Below are positions 1-7,578 of a stretch of DNA of 16,269 nt, piece after piece. Position numbers and translations under genes: made by a program. Position 1 is the stretch's first letter; the number at the start of each line of letters is the position of its first letter. The stretch comes from CAYSND01 sp964642235 (GTDB lineage Bacteria; Bacteroidota; Bacteroidia; Bacteroidales; UBA932), in contig CAZXOP010000033.1 of NCBI GenBank assembly GCA_964642235.1, forward strand, positions 1 to 16,269, given 5' to 3'. The notes beneath the pieces are model-generated. The model saw only the letters and a program-made list of their open reading frames with translations. It ran no database searches and was not told the DNA's origin.

Positions 1-907
1 TCTTCGCAGCACTCTCTAAATCCTTAGCAAGACAGGCTTCGTATGCTTTATGGCATTTTTCGGAGCCGAGCCTCTTCTCTATCTTCATAATGGAGGCAGC
101 AAGTTCTTCGGAGGTAAAACATCCATAATCTCGCATAACTCTTTCAAGTCTTATGTTATAGGGTGTCTCTACTTTAATCAAAGGGGAGTTTAACATAGTA
201 TTCCAAAATGTTTGAGGAATAAGATCCCTCCCAACATTACGACTCTCATCTTCCACCCATATCCTTCGAGTAATATCCATTTTAGAAAGCTCGTCAAAAA
301 GCAGATTCTCAAACATTTCAGAAGAGGGCTGCGAGCTCTGTCCTATTGAGCCGAATGCAGATCCCTTATGGTGAGCAATCCCCTCTAAATCAAGTACCTG
401 CTCCCCTGCCCTACGCAACTCTCGAAGAATTTCAGTTTTCCCGGAGCCTGTATAACCCCCGATAACTATTAACCGATATTGCATTTCGAAAGAGGAGAGA
501 AGATGGTTACGATAGCTCTTATAACCCCCCTCTAACAGGTAGCATTTTAGCTCTACGGTCTCTAAAAGCCAAGCAACCGATGCACTCCGCATTCCACCCC
601 TCCAACAGTAAAGTAGAATCTCCCCTTTATTCTCCCCCTTATAGTGATGAGCAAGTTTTAGTGCTGCATCAGTAATAGGGTGCATTTTAACCCCCACAAA
701 GTCCAACCCTCTCTGAACAGCTTTTATCTTCCCCTTCTGCTTATAAAGGATTCCGACCTCTTTTCTCTCTTGGTCATCGAATAATGGGATTGAAATCGCA
801 CCGGGGAGATGCGCATGGGCGTATTCAGAGGGAGAGCGTACATCTATAATCGGAACACCCATAAAGGTTTTCGATAAAAACGCTTCTATTTCCAATATTT
901 CAGCCAC
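1..907 (-). CDS. mnmH: tRNA 2-selenouridine synthase (partial, C-terminus outside window)
   Basis: This enzyme (SelU/YbbB) exchanges sulfur for selenium at the wobble 2-thiouridine of certain tRNAs, using selenophosphate, through a geranylated intermediate. The first 302 codons are visible. A rhodanese domain covers about residues 8-140, with the catalytic motif YCWRGGMRS (Cys at about residue 101). A P-loop, GGYTGSGKT, at about 150-158 opens the second domain. This rhodanese plus P-loop fusion is diagnostic for MnmH. The frame is open to the left edge, so the last few dozen residues are missing. I chose a GTG start at 907 because an in-frame TAG lies about 15 bases upstream and no in-frame ATG precedes the rhodanese domain. 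It starts 15 bases after the tsaE stop, so the two are probably co-transcribed. Selenium use would require selD elsewhere in the genome. Confidence 0.93.
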   Translation of the reverse strand, partial: MAEILEIEAFLSKTFMGVPIIDVRSPSEYAHAHLPGAISIPLFDDQERKEVGILYKQKGKIKAVQRGLDFVGVKMHPITDAALKLAHHYKGENKGEILLYCWRGGMRSASVAWLLETVELKCYLLEGGYKSYRNHLLSSFEMQYRLIVIGGYTGSGKTEILRELRRAGEQVLDLEGIAHHKGSAFGSIGQSSQPSSEMFENLLFDELSKMDITRRIWVEDESRNVGRDLIPQTFWNTMLNSPLIKVETPYNIRLERVMRDYGCFTSEELAASIMKIEKRLGSEKCHKAYEACLAKDLESAAK

Positions 908-922
908 CTTAGTGTTATTTAT

Positions 923-1333
923 CTACAAACAGATCTCCCTCGAACCATCCTCATTTACTTTAACTGACACCCTCAGAGTGTTTTCAGGGAGTAGAGGCTC
1001 TATCTTTTCAGGCCACTCCATAAGAAGAAGACCATCTCCATAAAGATACTCCTCAAAGCCTATATCGAGTACCTCCTCTATCTTGTTAATCCTATAGAAA
1101 TCAAAGTGATATATAGAGTCATCCGAATCTGTACGATACTCATTGATTATCGTGAAGGTAGGACTATTTACGATATCTTCCACCCCCAAAACATCGCAAA
1201 GAGCCTTAATGAAAGTGGTCTTACCGGCACCCATCTCACCATAAAAAGCGATAATTCTATTATCCCCTAATGCCTCTAAAAACTCTTTTGCGGCTCTATG
1301 TATCTGACTTAATTCAGAAATTATGATTTTCAC
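923..1333 (-). CDS. tsaE: tRNA t6A biosynthesis ATPase TsaE
   Basis: TsaE is the ATPase that works with TsaD and TsaB to make N6-threonylcarbamoyladenosine at position 37 of ANN-decoding tRNAs in the cytoplasm. With the start used here the protein has 136 residues, normal for the family. Visible motifs are the Walker A GEMGAGKTT (about 32-40), the family motif SPTFT (57-61), HFDFYR (76-81) and EWPEKI (106-111). I chose the GTG at 1333, which gives VKIIISELSQ. The frame stays open to an ATG at 1429, but that start would add 32 residues with no family similarity and run 71 bases into the comM-like gene. The GTG leaves a 25-base gap instead. It sits in the run comM-tsaE-mnmH and is presumably transcribed with both. 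The function call is very secure; the start is likely. Confidence 0.93.
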   Translation of the reverse strand: MKIIISELSQIHRAAKEFLEALGDNRIIAFYGEMGAGKTTFIKALCDVLGVEDIVNSPTFTIINEYRTDSDDSIYHFDFYRINKIEEVLDIGFEEYLYGDGLLLMEWPEKIEPLLPENTLRVSVKVNEDGSREICL

Positions 1334-1358
1334 GTTATTATAATTTGAGACCTCAAAA

Positions 1359-2882
1359 TTACAAAAATTCCCTAAACCTGTACTGCAAAGCCTCGGAAAG
1401 ATGAGAGATAGTAATCTCTTTTTCTCCATTTATATCGGCTATTGTTCTTGAGATTTTTAATATTCTACTATAGGCCCTCGCCGAGAGTTCATATTTCTCT
1501 ATAGCCTTATCTAAAAAATTTCTCTCAGTTTCAGAGAGATGACAATACTCCGAAAGCATATTGGCAGTCATTTGAGCGTTTGTGTAGATCTCTCTCCCCT
1601 CAAACCTCCCCTCTTGAATCCTTCTTGCCGCAGCAACCCGCTCTGCAATACTCTTACTACTCTCTGTTTTCCTTTCCGATATAAGTTGTTTACTCTGCAC
1701 ACCCCTTACCCTAACAAAGAGATCTATCCTATCCATAAATGGTCCCGAAATTCTCGAAAGGTAACGCGAAATCATCCCCGGAGTACAGTTACACTTATCA
1801 TCCCCCTCTCCCGCATATCCACATGGGCAAGGATTCATAGAGCCAATAAGCATAAAAGAACAAGGGTAAGTTACTTTATACTTCGCTCTTGAGATGGAGA
1901 TAACCCTATCCTCGAGGGGCTGTCGCAATAAATCGAGAAGATGCGGTGAATATTGTGTCATCTCGTCTATAAAAAGAATGCCATTATGTGCCAATGAGAG
2001 TTCCCCCGGAAGTGCATTTGGTCCCCCACCTGCCAATGCAATAGCTGAAGAGGTTTGATTCGGAGTTCTAAAGGGTCGTCTCCGCATCAACCCGACATTG
2101 CCACTAGTTTTTCCTGCCACCGAATAGATGGCACTCGTCTCCAAAGACTCTGCCCTGCTCATGGGGGGCAGGATGGAGGGGAGACATTTTGCCATCATAC
2201 TCTTTCCTGACCCCGGAGGTCCCACTAAAACCAAATTATGTCCCCCCGCTGCAGCTATTTCCAAACCCCTCTTTGCAAACTCTTGCCCCTTCACATCTTC
2301 GAAATCCACCTCCATATTAACAACACTCTCTTCCTCGCCCCTTCCTTTCTCTATCAATAATTCTTTCGTATAATACTCACCATTAAGAATATCCACCACC
2401 TCTGCAATATTTGAGACTCCATATATGTCGATTCCAAGCACCTCTTTAGCCTCATAAACTGATTCTAATGGGAAAATACAGGCTTTAAATCCCATCTTCT
2501 TAGCTTGCAATGCTATGGGAAGGGCACCTGAAATAGCCCGCAACTTGCCATCCAGAGAGAGTTCACCAAGTATTAAATAGTCATCAGAATGAAAAGAGGA
2601 GGTCTGTCCCGATGCTGCAAGGAGAGCCACAGCTATTGCTGTATCAAATGATGATCCCTCTTTTTTAATATTGGCAGGGGCCATATTTATCACCGTCCTC
2701 TTCCCCGGTATTCGATATTGATAATTTTGTAAAGCTGTTGTTACCCTTAAAAGCGACTCCCTCACTGCACTATCCGGAAGTCCTACTAAAAAGATACCCA
2801 CCCCGCGAGTGACTGAAACCTCAACGGTTATTTTAACCACCTCTAAACCGAGACAAGTGGCTGTATAAGTTCTACATAACAT
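1359..2882 (-). CDS. comM: YifB/ComM family Mg-chelatase-like AAA+ ATPase
   Basis: This 507-residue protein has the full ComM/YifB layout. A ChlI-like N-terminal domain (about 1-170) begins MLCRTYTATCLGL, a typical family start. An AAA+ core follows with Walker A GPPGSGKS (221-228) and Walker B ILFIDE (302-307). A four-cysteine cluster lies near 352-366 (CPC and CNC), and a C-terminal lid with SARAYSRILK spans about 467-476. In Vibrio and Haemophilus, ComM is a hexameric helicase that helps branch migration during natural transformation, but the family is widespread in species not known to be transformable, so a general recombination role is possible here. It is the first gene of the run with tsaE and mnmH and lies 90 bases downstream of waaA on the same strand. 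The family is certain; the physiological role is inferred. Confidence 0.92.
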   Translation of the reverse strand: MLCRTYTATCLGLEVVKITVEVSVTRGVGIFLVGLPDSAVRESLLRVTTALQNYQYRIPGKRTVINMAPANIKKEGSSFDTAIAVALLAASGQTSSFHSDDYLILGELSLDGKLRAISGALPIALQAKKMGFKACIFPLESVYEAKEVLGIDIYGVSNIAEVVDILNGEYYTKELLIEKGRGEEESVVNMEVDFEDVKGQEFAKRGLEIAAAGGHNLVLVGPPGSGKSMMAKCLPSILPPMSRAESLETSAIYSVAGKTSGNVGLMRRRPFRTPNQTSSAIALAGGGPNALPGELSLAHNGILFIDEMTQYSPHLLDLLRQPLEDRVISISRAKYKVTYPCSFMLIGSMNPCPCGYAGEGDDKCNCTPGMISRYLSRISGPFMDRIDLFVRVRGVQSKQLISERKTESSKSIAERVAAARRIQEGRFEGREIYTNAQMTANMLSEYCHLSETERNFLDKAIEKYELSARAYSRILKISRTIADINGEKEITISHLSEALQYRFREFL

Positions 2883-2972
2883 CTCTCTCTTTTTAACAGA
2901 TAAAGTTAATCCGATAGAGTATTGTATTGAGATTTTGGAAAAAAAATGTGAAAATATATACGATTATAAAAA

Positions 2973-4229
2973 TCAGATATTAGCTAAAATCGTATCTGCC
3001 GCCCCTAAGTTGTCTTCTACAAATAGTTGGCATGTATGAGAAGACTCCGAATAAAGCTCCTCATTGGAAATAAGTCTTGTCAAATCTTCCACCATGGTTT
3101 TTACTTTAGAAAAACTGTTGGCTCCACCTGCCTCAACTAAAATTACAGCCTCACGAAACTCTTTATATTTAGGACCAAAAATGATAGGACAACCATAAAC
3201 AGCAGCCTCTAAAATATTATGAATACCTGTCCCGAATCCCCCACCTATATAGGCAAATTTCCCATATTTATATAGAGAAGAGAGAATCCCTATGCAGTCA
3301 ATAATCAGCACTTCTGCTGCCACAAGCCTCTTCTGCGCAGACTCCGGTATATTATCTCCATACTTGAGATAGTCTGTATATTTTACCACCTTACTCTTTT
3401 CAAACCTCCTCTTTACATCAGAAATCCTACTCTCCTCCACCTCATGAGGGGCTATAATAAGCTTAGATTTTGGGAGTTTTCTAAATGCTGCCGAAATCAT
3501 AATCTCATCTTTCTCCCAGGTACTACCGGCAACCCAAGTAAAAATCCCATCCACAAAGGTTTTTACTATTATATTCTCTTCATAATTGTTTTTTGCAATC
3601 TCATATACCCTATCGAAGCGAGTATCCCCACAGACCATAACCTCATGAATACCTATAGAGTTAAGCAACTCCAGAGAGGATAGGTCTTGAACGAAAAGTT
3701 TGGTGAAATTATAAAGAATCTTTTTATAAAATCTCCCGTACCATTTAAAGAAGATTTGCTCCTTTCTAAAAACAGCAGAGACCAAATAGGTAGGTATATT
3801 GCGTTTTTTTAATTGGCTTAAAAAATAGTACCAATAGTCATATTTTATAAAAATCACCTTTTCAGGTCTCACTATGTCAAGAAATCTTTCGGCATTTCGA
3901 AGGGTATCTAATGGTAAATAATAGACCCAATCCACATATTGGTAATCTCTCCTGAGATTATATCCGGAAGGTGAAAAGAAGGTAAGAAGGATTTTAATCT
4001 TATCCCCTCTCTCCCTGATTTTCTCTACAATAGGCCTTGCCTGCTCAAATTCTCCAACAGAAGAACAGTGTACCCATAAGATAGGGAGGTCACTTTTAAC
4101 CTCACCCTCCATCTTATTTAATAACCCTTTTCTCCCCTCATTAAACCAATATGCTTTCTTGTAAAATGGAGAGAGAACTTTAATAAATAATGAGTAAATA
4201 TATATTGCTATCGTATATAAAAACTTCAA
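2973..4229 (-). CDS. waaA: 3-deoxy-D-manno-octulosonic acid (Kdo) transferase
   Basis: WaaA (KdtA) moves Kdo from CMP-Kdo onto lipid A precursors at the cytoplasmic face of the inner membrane, an essential step in LPS core synthesis. Family features are an N-terminal hydrophobic anchor (FLYTIAIYIYSLFI), the catalytic-base motif SVGEFEQARP, the interdomain motif CGDTRFDR, and the GT-B C-terminal motif IGGGFGTGIHNILEAA that binds the CMP moiety. I chose the TTG at 4229, which gives 418 residues starting (M)KFLYTIAIYIYS, as in homologues, with an AAAGAA just upstream. The alternative ATG at 4301 would add 24 poorly conserved residues and overlap the start of the divergent mlaE by 13 bases. It shares a head-to-head control region with mlaE, linking LPS assembly with outer-membrane lipid balance. 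Confidence 0.93.
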   Translation of the reverse strand: MKFLYTIAIYIYSLFIKVLSPFYKKAYWFNEGRKGLLNKMEGEVKSDLPILWVHCSSVGEFEQARPIVEKIRERGDKIKILLTFFSPSGYNLRRDYQYVDWVYYLPLDTLRNAERFLDIVRPEKVIFIKYDYWYYFLSQLKKRNIPTYLVSAVFRKEQIFFKWYGRFYKKILYNFTKLFVQDLSSLELLNSIGIHEVMVCGDTRFDRVYEIAKNNYEENIIVKTFVDGIFTWVAGSTWEKDEIMISAAFRKLPKSKLIIAPHEVEESRISDVKRRFEKSKVVKYTDYLKYGDNIPESAQKRLVAAEVLIIDCIGILSSLYKYGKFAYIGGGFGTGIHNILEAAVYGCPIIFGPKYKEFREAVILVEAGGANSFSKVKTMVEDLTRLISNEELYSESSHTCQLFVEDNLGAADTILANI

Positions 4230-4276
4230 TTCTTTTAAATTTAGCCGCGAAATTAATAATAAAAAACGATTTTTGA

Positions 4277-4284
4277 TATCTTTG
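4277..4284 (+). promoter_or_regulatory. Putative -7 box (TAnnTTTG) for mlaEF
   Basis: TATCTTTG fits the TAnnTTTG box recognised by the Bacteroidota housekeeping sigma factor. It ends 4 bases before the mlaE ATG, so transcription would begin at or next to the start codon. No TTTG is seen at the -33 position. Confidence 0.5.
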
Positions 4285-4288
4285 TCGA

Positions 4289-5029
4289 ATGAAAGAGACA
4301 TTAATCCTCGTCGGGAAATATTTCCTTTTAATGAAAAGGGTCTTTATGAAGCCTGAAAAATGGAGAATTTTTTGGAAACAGTTTATTTTTGAAACGGATA
4401 AACTTATCATAAATTCTTTACCCCTTGTGGCTTTTATCTCTCTCTTCATAGGTGCTGTGCTTGTCGTACAGACTGCTAAAAACATAAACAGTCCTTTTAT
4501 TCCGAGAATGTACGCCGGCTATCTTACACGTGAGAGTCTTGTCCTCGAATTTTGCTCTACCATGATTTGCCTTATTCTCGCCGGTAAAATAGGTTCAAAT
4601 ATAGCATCTGAGATAGGTACAATGAGGATAACAGAACAGATAGATGCTATGGAGATGATGGGGGTTAACTCTGCCAACTATCTTATACTACCAAAAGTAA
4701 CATCTGCCACCCTATTTAGTCCCCTTATTATGCTTATGAGTTTTATCCTTGGATTAATAGGAGGGTACCTTACATGCTCCCTTACAGAGATGGTAACGAT
4801 GCACGACTACCTAAATGGAATAAGATTCGTGTTTAATGGCTCTTATGTAACATATAGTGCCATTAAGACTTCCGTGTTTTGTTTTATAATAACCTCTATC
4901 TCATCTTTTTTTGGGTTTAATGCCAAAGGAGGTTCTCTTGGGGTCGGTGCATCTGCCACTAGAGCTATAGTTGTAATTTGTGCTTTGATTCTTATTTTTG
5001 ACCTTTTGCTCACACAGCTCCTATTATGA
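4289..5029 (+). CDS. mlaE: ABC transporter permease MlaE (phospholipid transport)
   Basis: MlaE is the inner-membrane permease of the Mla system, which moves phospholipids between the inner and outer membranes and keeps the outer leaflet rich in LPS. The 246-residue protein has the family's hydrophobic segments (about 38-61, 85-105, 132-163, 190-210 and 225-245) and the signature GTMRITEQIDAMEMMG at about 110-125. Its TGA overlaps the mlaF ATG (ATGA), so the two are translationally coupled. A TAnnTTTG box ends 4 bases before the ATG, which suggests a leaderless message. No MCE-domain partner (mlaD) follows mlaF here, unlike the common mlaE-mlaF-mlaD order. The family call is secure; the direction of lipid movement is not shown by sequence. 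Confidence 0.93.
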   Translation: MKETLILVGKYFLLMKRVFMKPEKWRIFWKQFIFETDKLIINSLPLVAFISLFIGAVLVVQTAKNINSPFIPRMYAGYLTRESLVLEFCSTMICLILAGKIGSNIASEIGTMRITEQIDAMEMMGVNSANYLILPKVTSATLFSPLIMLMSFILGLIGGYLTCSLTEMVTMHDYLNGIRFVFNGSYVTYSAIKTSVFCFIITSISSFFGFNAKGGSLGVGASATRAIVVICALILIFDLLLTQLLL

Positions 5030-5778
5030 TAGAAGTTAAACATTTGTCCAAAGAATTTGAAGGGAGGGAGGTCCTTCATGACATCTCTGCTGATTATCAG
5101 CGTGGCAAATGCTCGCTTATGATAGGTGCAAGCGGCTCAGGTAAAACCGTCCTTCTTAAATCCATAATAGGGCTTTTAGAGCCGGAAAGGGGGGAAGTAT
5201 GGTATGACGATATCCTCTTTAACAAACTCCCATCCGATAAAAAAAACAGCATGAGAAGTAAAATGGGGATGCTTTTCCAAGGGAGTGCATTATTTGATTT
5301 TGCCACTGCTGAAGAGAATGTTATGTTCCCTATGGACTTTTTCACCTCTTGGAGTAAAGAGGAGAAGAGAGAGAGGGCTAACTTCTGTTTAAAAAGGGTA
5401 AATTTAGAAAATGTAAATAAAAAATACCCCTCTGAACTCTCCGGAGGGATGCAGAAAAGGGTCGGGATTGCGAGAGCTATCGCTCTAAACCCCATGTACC
5501 TATTCTGTGATGAGCCTAATTCCGGTCTTGACCCTTATACCTCTATATTAATAGACCAACTTATTAAAGAGATAACTGTAGAATATGGGATTACCACTAT
5601 CGTAAACACCCACGACATGAACTCAGTTTTCGAAATAGGGGATAAAGTAATCTTCATCCATAAAGGTTATAAAAAATGGGAAGGGAGTAAAGATGATATC
5701 CTAACGACAGAGTGCCTTGAACTCAATGAATTTGTTTTCGCCTCCAATATGGCAAAAGAACTCCGTTCAAGATTATAG
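5026..5778 (+). CDS. mlaF: ABC transporter ATP-binding protein MlaF
   Basis: This is the cytoplasmic ATPase that powers MlaE. In its 250 residues all ABC motifs are intact: Walker A GASGSGKT (34-41), Q-loop glutamine near 85, signature LSGGMQKR (138-145), Walker B YLFCDEP (158-164) and the switch histidine in NTHD (196). The residues around SGGMQKRVGIARAI and DEPNSGLDP are those usual in the MlaF/Ttg2A branch. Its start overlaps the mlaE stop by 4 bases. Its last 6 bases overlap the 3' end of the convergent beta-barrel anti-sigma-like gene, leaving no room for a terminator between them. The rest of an Mla system (mlaD, and mlaB or mlaC equivalents) is not in this window. Confidence 0.93.
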   Translation: MIEVKHLSKEFEGREVLHDISADYQRGKCSLMIGASGSGKTVLLKSIIGLLEPERGEVWYDDILFNKLPSDKKNSMRSKMGMLFQGSALFDFATAEENVMFPMDFFTSWSKEEKRERANFCLKRVNLENVNKKYPSELSGGMQKRVGIARAIALNPMYLFCDEPNSGLDPYTSILIDQLIKEITVEYGITTIVNTHDMNSVFEIGDKVIFIHKGYKKWEGSKDDILTTECLELNEFVFASNMAKELRSRL

Positions 5779-6927
5779 ATGGAGTCTTAAACCCAATTCT
5801 AATTTAAGCTGTAAGGGCTGCTCGGTTCTGATGCTGTAAGGCTGATTATTCTTAAAGAAATAAGTAAGCGAGGGGTCTAAATAGACACCTAAGTATCTGG
5901 TTACTTTTACCTCTATTCCGGCGCCAATATAAGATGACCACTGCATCCCCTTTATAGCCTCATTCATATAGGTTACATCATCATTTAAGTCTTTCATCTT
6001 AAAATTAGCATGAAGACCTTTCTCTGCCATTACACCTGCGTGAGTATAAAACTTAATTCTATCGCTCTGCAAGATCGTATAAAAACCTGAAATGGGAACC
6101 CCTATGTAATGGAGATTCTGCTCTACCAAAGACTGTAAAGAAGAGTTAATCAAAGCCTCATATTTTCCATTAAGGAGGGTATAATTTACTCCCACTCCCA
6201 AGGAGAATCTCTCCGAAAATGGAACTTGAAACTGTACCCCGAAAGAGAATGGAATCGAATGTATCGGCTGTGATATCGGGGCAATGCCATAGTTTGTAGG
6301 AGCCAATGCTCCGGGGCTAAAACGAGGCTGCCTGAAATCTCCATCTGCTGAAGAGATTATAGCAAGTAAATTTGATGAGGCTGAAAGAGTAATAGGGAAA
6401 CCCTCCTTCTCCTCTTTTGCATTCATTGCTATATAACCATTATCAGCTATCTGCTCGGAGATAGTTTTATACTCCCTCTGCTGTTTGTTATCCCTCTTTG
6501 AAGAGGGTGACTTTTCTACAACCTCAACCACTGCTGTGTCACTTTGAATAGTCTCTATCTCTTGAGGGGTCTCTTTATTATTACTTTCTATAGCTACTTG
6601 AGCAACAAGTCTTTTCTTAGGAACAACAGCAATCTTGTCACTCTTTACAGGGGTACTCTCCTCTACCTGGGGTGTTACCACAGTTTTATCCACACTCTGC
6701 TCAACTTTAGCAGTTACCACTGCATCTTTATCTCTATGAGGAATAAAAAGTAGCAAACCGGCCACTAAACAAGCAGCCGCTGCGTAATATCCTACTCGTT
6801 TAAGTATAACCACCCTTCTCCTTCTCGCCAGACCCTTCTCTATTCCTCCCCACAATCCATCATTCACGGGCTCCGAATATGAATCCGCTAACTCTTTAAT
6901 CTTTTTATCAAATTCTATATTGTTCAT
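5773..6927 (-). CDS. Dual-membrane-spanning anti-sigma factor (Dma-like) with C-terminal beta-barrel
   Basis: This 384-residue protein has four parts. Residues 1-43 are a charged cytoplasmic head with a GLWGGIEKGL motif, as seen in Bacteroidota anti-sigma proteins, followed by RRRR. Residues 45-62 are one hydrophobic helix with no cleavage site. Residues 64-175 form a low-complexity Lys/Glu/Val/Pro linker. Residues about 226-384 have alternating aromatic and hydrophobic strands ending in GLRLHL, like a small 8-stranded outer-membrane barrel. I read it as anchored in the inner membrane with its barrel in the outer membrane. This matches the Dma1 type of anti-sigma factor described in Bacteroides thetaiotaomicron, where loss of Dma1 increases vesicle production. 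Its ATG overlaps the stop of the ECF sigma gene (ATGA), the usual sigma/anti-sigma coupling. The architecture is seen directly; sigma inhibition is inferred. No zinc-binding anti-sigma motif is present. Confidence 0.8.
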   Translation of the reverse strand: MNNIEFDKKIKELADSYSEPVNDGLWGGIEKGLARRRRVVILKRVGYYAAAACLVAGLLLFIPHRDKDAVVTAKVEQSVDKTVVTPQVEESTPVKSDKIAVVPKKRLVAQVAIESNNKETPQEIETIQSDTAVVEVVEKSPSSKRDNKQQREYKTISEQIADNGYIAMNAKEEKEGFPITLSASSNLLAIISSADGDFRQPRFSPGALAPTNYGIAPISQPIHSIPFSFGVQFQVPFSERFSLGVGVNYTLLNGKYEALINSSLQSLVEQNLHYIGVPISGFYTILQSDRIKFYTHAGVMAEKGLHANFKMKDLNDDVTYMNEAIKGMQWSSYIGAGIEVKVTRYLGVYLDPSLTYFFKNNQPYSIRTEQPLQLKLELGLRLHL

Positions 6928-7487
6928 TTCCTAATTTTATTCAATTCAACAATCCTCTCTTGAAGCCAAAACCGCGCTCGGCTAAGCTGAGAACGAGAAG
7001 CACCTTCGGAGATGTTTAACTGGGCTGCTATCTCCTGATGGGAATATCCGTCAAATACACTGAGGTTAAAAACCGTCTTAAATCCAATAGGCATCTTGGA
7101 AATCAACTCCATAATATCTTTCCCTTCGATGGTATCGAGGATATTATCCACCATAGGAGTATTAAATTTTAACTCTTCAATATCCTGAGTGTCCCTCAAA
7201 ACATCATTTTTCCTCAACTGCATCAATGCAGTATTGACAAATATTTTTCTCATCCAACCCTCAAAAGAACCTATCCCTGTATAGCTCCTGAGCTTGGTAA
7301 AAACGGTTATAAAGCCGTCCTGGAGCAAGTCATTCGCTGAATCACGGTCATCTGCATACCTATAACAGACAGAGAACATACGAGAAGCGAATCTATCGTA
7401 TAATTCTCTTTGAGCTCGTCTATCTTGCTGAATACAAGCGTCTATAAGCTCTTTTTCTGTTTTATAACAAGATCTTTCAGATGACAT
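6924..7487 (-). CDS. ECF-type RNA polymerase sigma factor
   Basis: This is a 187-residue sigma-70 family protein with only regions 2 and 4. Region 2 (about residues 29-93) contains YRYADDRDSANDLLQDGF and GWMRKIFVNTALMQLRK, for core binding and -10 recognition. Region 4 (about 131-180) contains the helix-turn-helix YSHQEIAAQLNISEGASRSQL. It should direct polymerase to an envelope or stress regulon. I chose the ATG at 7487 (MSSERSCYK). The frame continues to an ATG at 7520, but those 11 extra codons lie over a TAnnTTTG promoter box at 7507-7514. Its stop overlaps the start of the Dma-like gene by 4 bases, so the two are translated together. It is divergent from the TPR gene. The family is certain; the regulon is unknown. 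Confidence 0.92.
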   Translation of the reverse strand: MSSERSCYKTEKELIDACIQQDRRAQRELYDRFASRMFSVCYRYADDRDSANDLLQDGFITVFTKLRSYTGIGSFEGWMRKIFVNTALMQLRKNDVLRDTQDIEELKFNTPMVDNILDTIEGKDIMELISKMPIGFKTVFNLSVFDGYSHQEIAAQLNISEGASRSQLSRARFWLQERIVELNKIRK

Positions 7488-7506
7488 CCTGTCCGTTTTA
7501 TAGATG

Positions 7507-7514
7507 CAAAAATA
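7507..7514 (-). promoter_or_regulatory. Putative -7 box (TAnnTTTG) for the ECF sigma operon
   Basis: Read on the minus strand this is TATTTTTG, fitting TAnnTTTG. It lies 19 bases upstream of the ATG at 7487 and inside the longer reading frame from 7520, so it favours the shorter start. It looks like a housekeeping promoter. I see no clear -33 TTTG and cannot tell whether the ECF factor also drives its own operon. Confidence 0.45.
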
Positions 7515-7549
7515 AACCATTTTGCTGCATTACCATAAGAGATTTTGAT

Positions 7550-7557
7550 TATTTTTG
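7550..7557 (+). promoter_or_regulatory. Putative -7 box (TAnnTTTG) for the TPR/EnvC operon
   Basis: TATTTTTG fits TAnnTTTG and ends 21 bases before the ATG at 7579. A TTTG lies at 7521-7524, about 5 bases further upstream than the usual -33 spacing, so only the -7 box is convincing. Confidence 0.45.
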
Positions 7558-7578
7558 TGATTATATATACAATAGGTC

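Noticed and set aside
1539..1892. A 117-codon open frame on the plus strand inside the comM-like gene
   Set aside because: It is antisense to the conserved AAA+ core and cysteine cluster; no support for a separate gene.
1600..2300. Many C-runs and CCCCTC tracts on the plus strand
   Set aside because: They fall in frame with Gly/Glu/Arg codons of the minus-strand genes (GGG, GAG, AGG) and reflect codon preference, not a repeat element.
2883..2972. Possible terminator for waaA (run of T on the minus strand) and promoter for comM (TAACTTTA, minus, near 2901-2908)
   Set aside because: The T-run has no stem in front of it, and the box has a mismatch at the last base and no -33 partner. Not strong enough to list.
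5097..5495. A 132-codon open frame on the minus strand inside mlaF
   Set aside because: It is antisense to Walker A and signature regions; the predicted peptide has no recognisable family.
5773..6927. Reading the anti-sigma-like gene as an ordinary outer-membrane porin
   Set aside because: It has no cleavable signal peptide. The hydrophobic helix starts after 43 charged residues, and the gene is coupled to a sigma factor.
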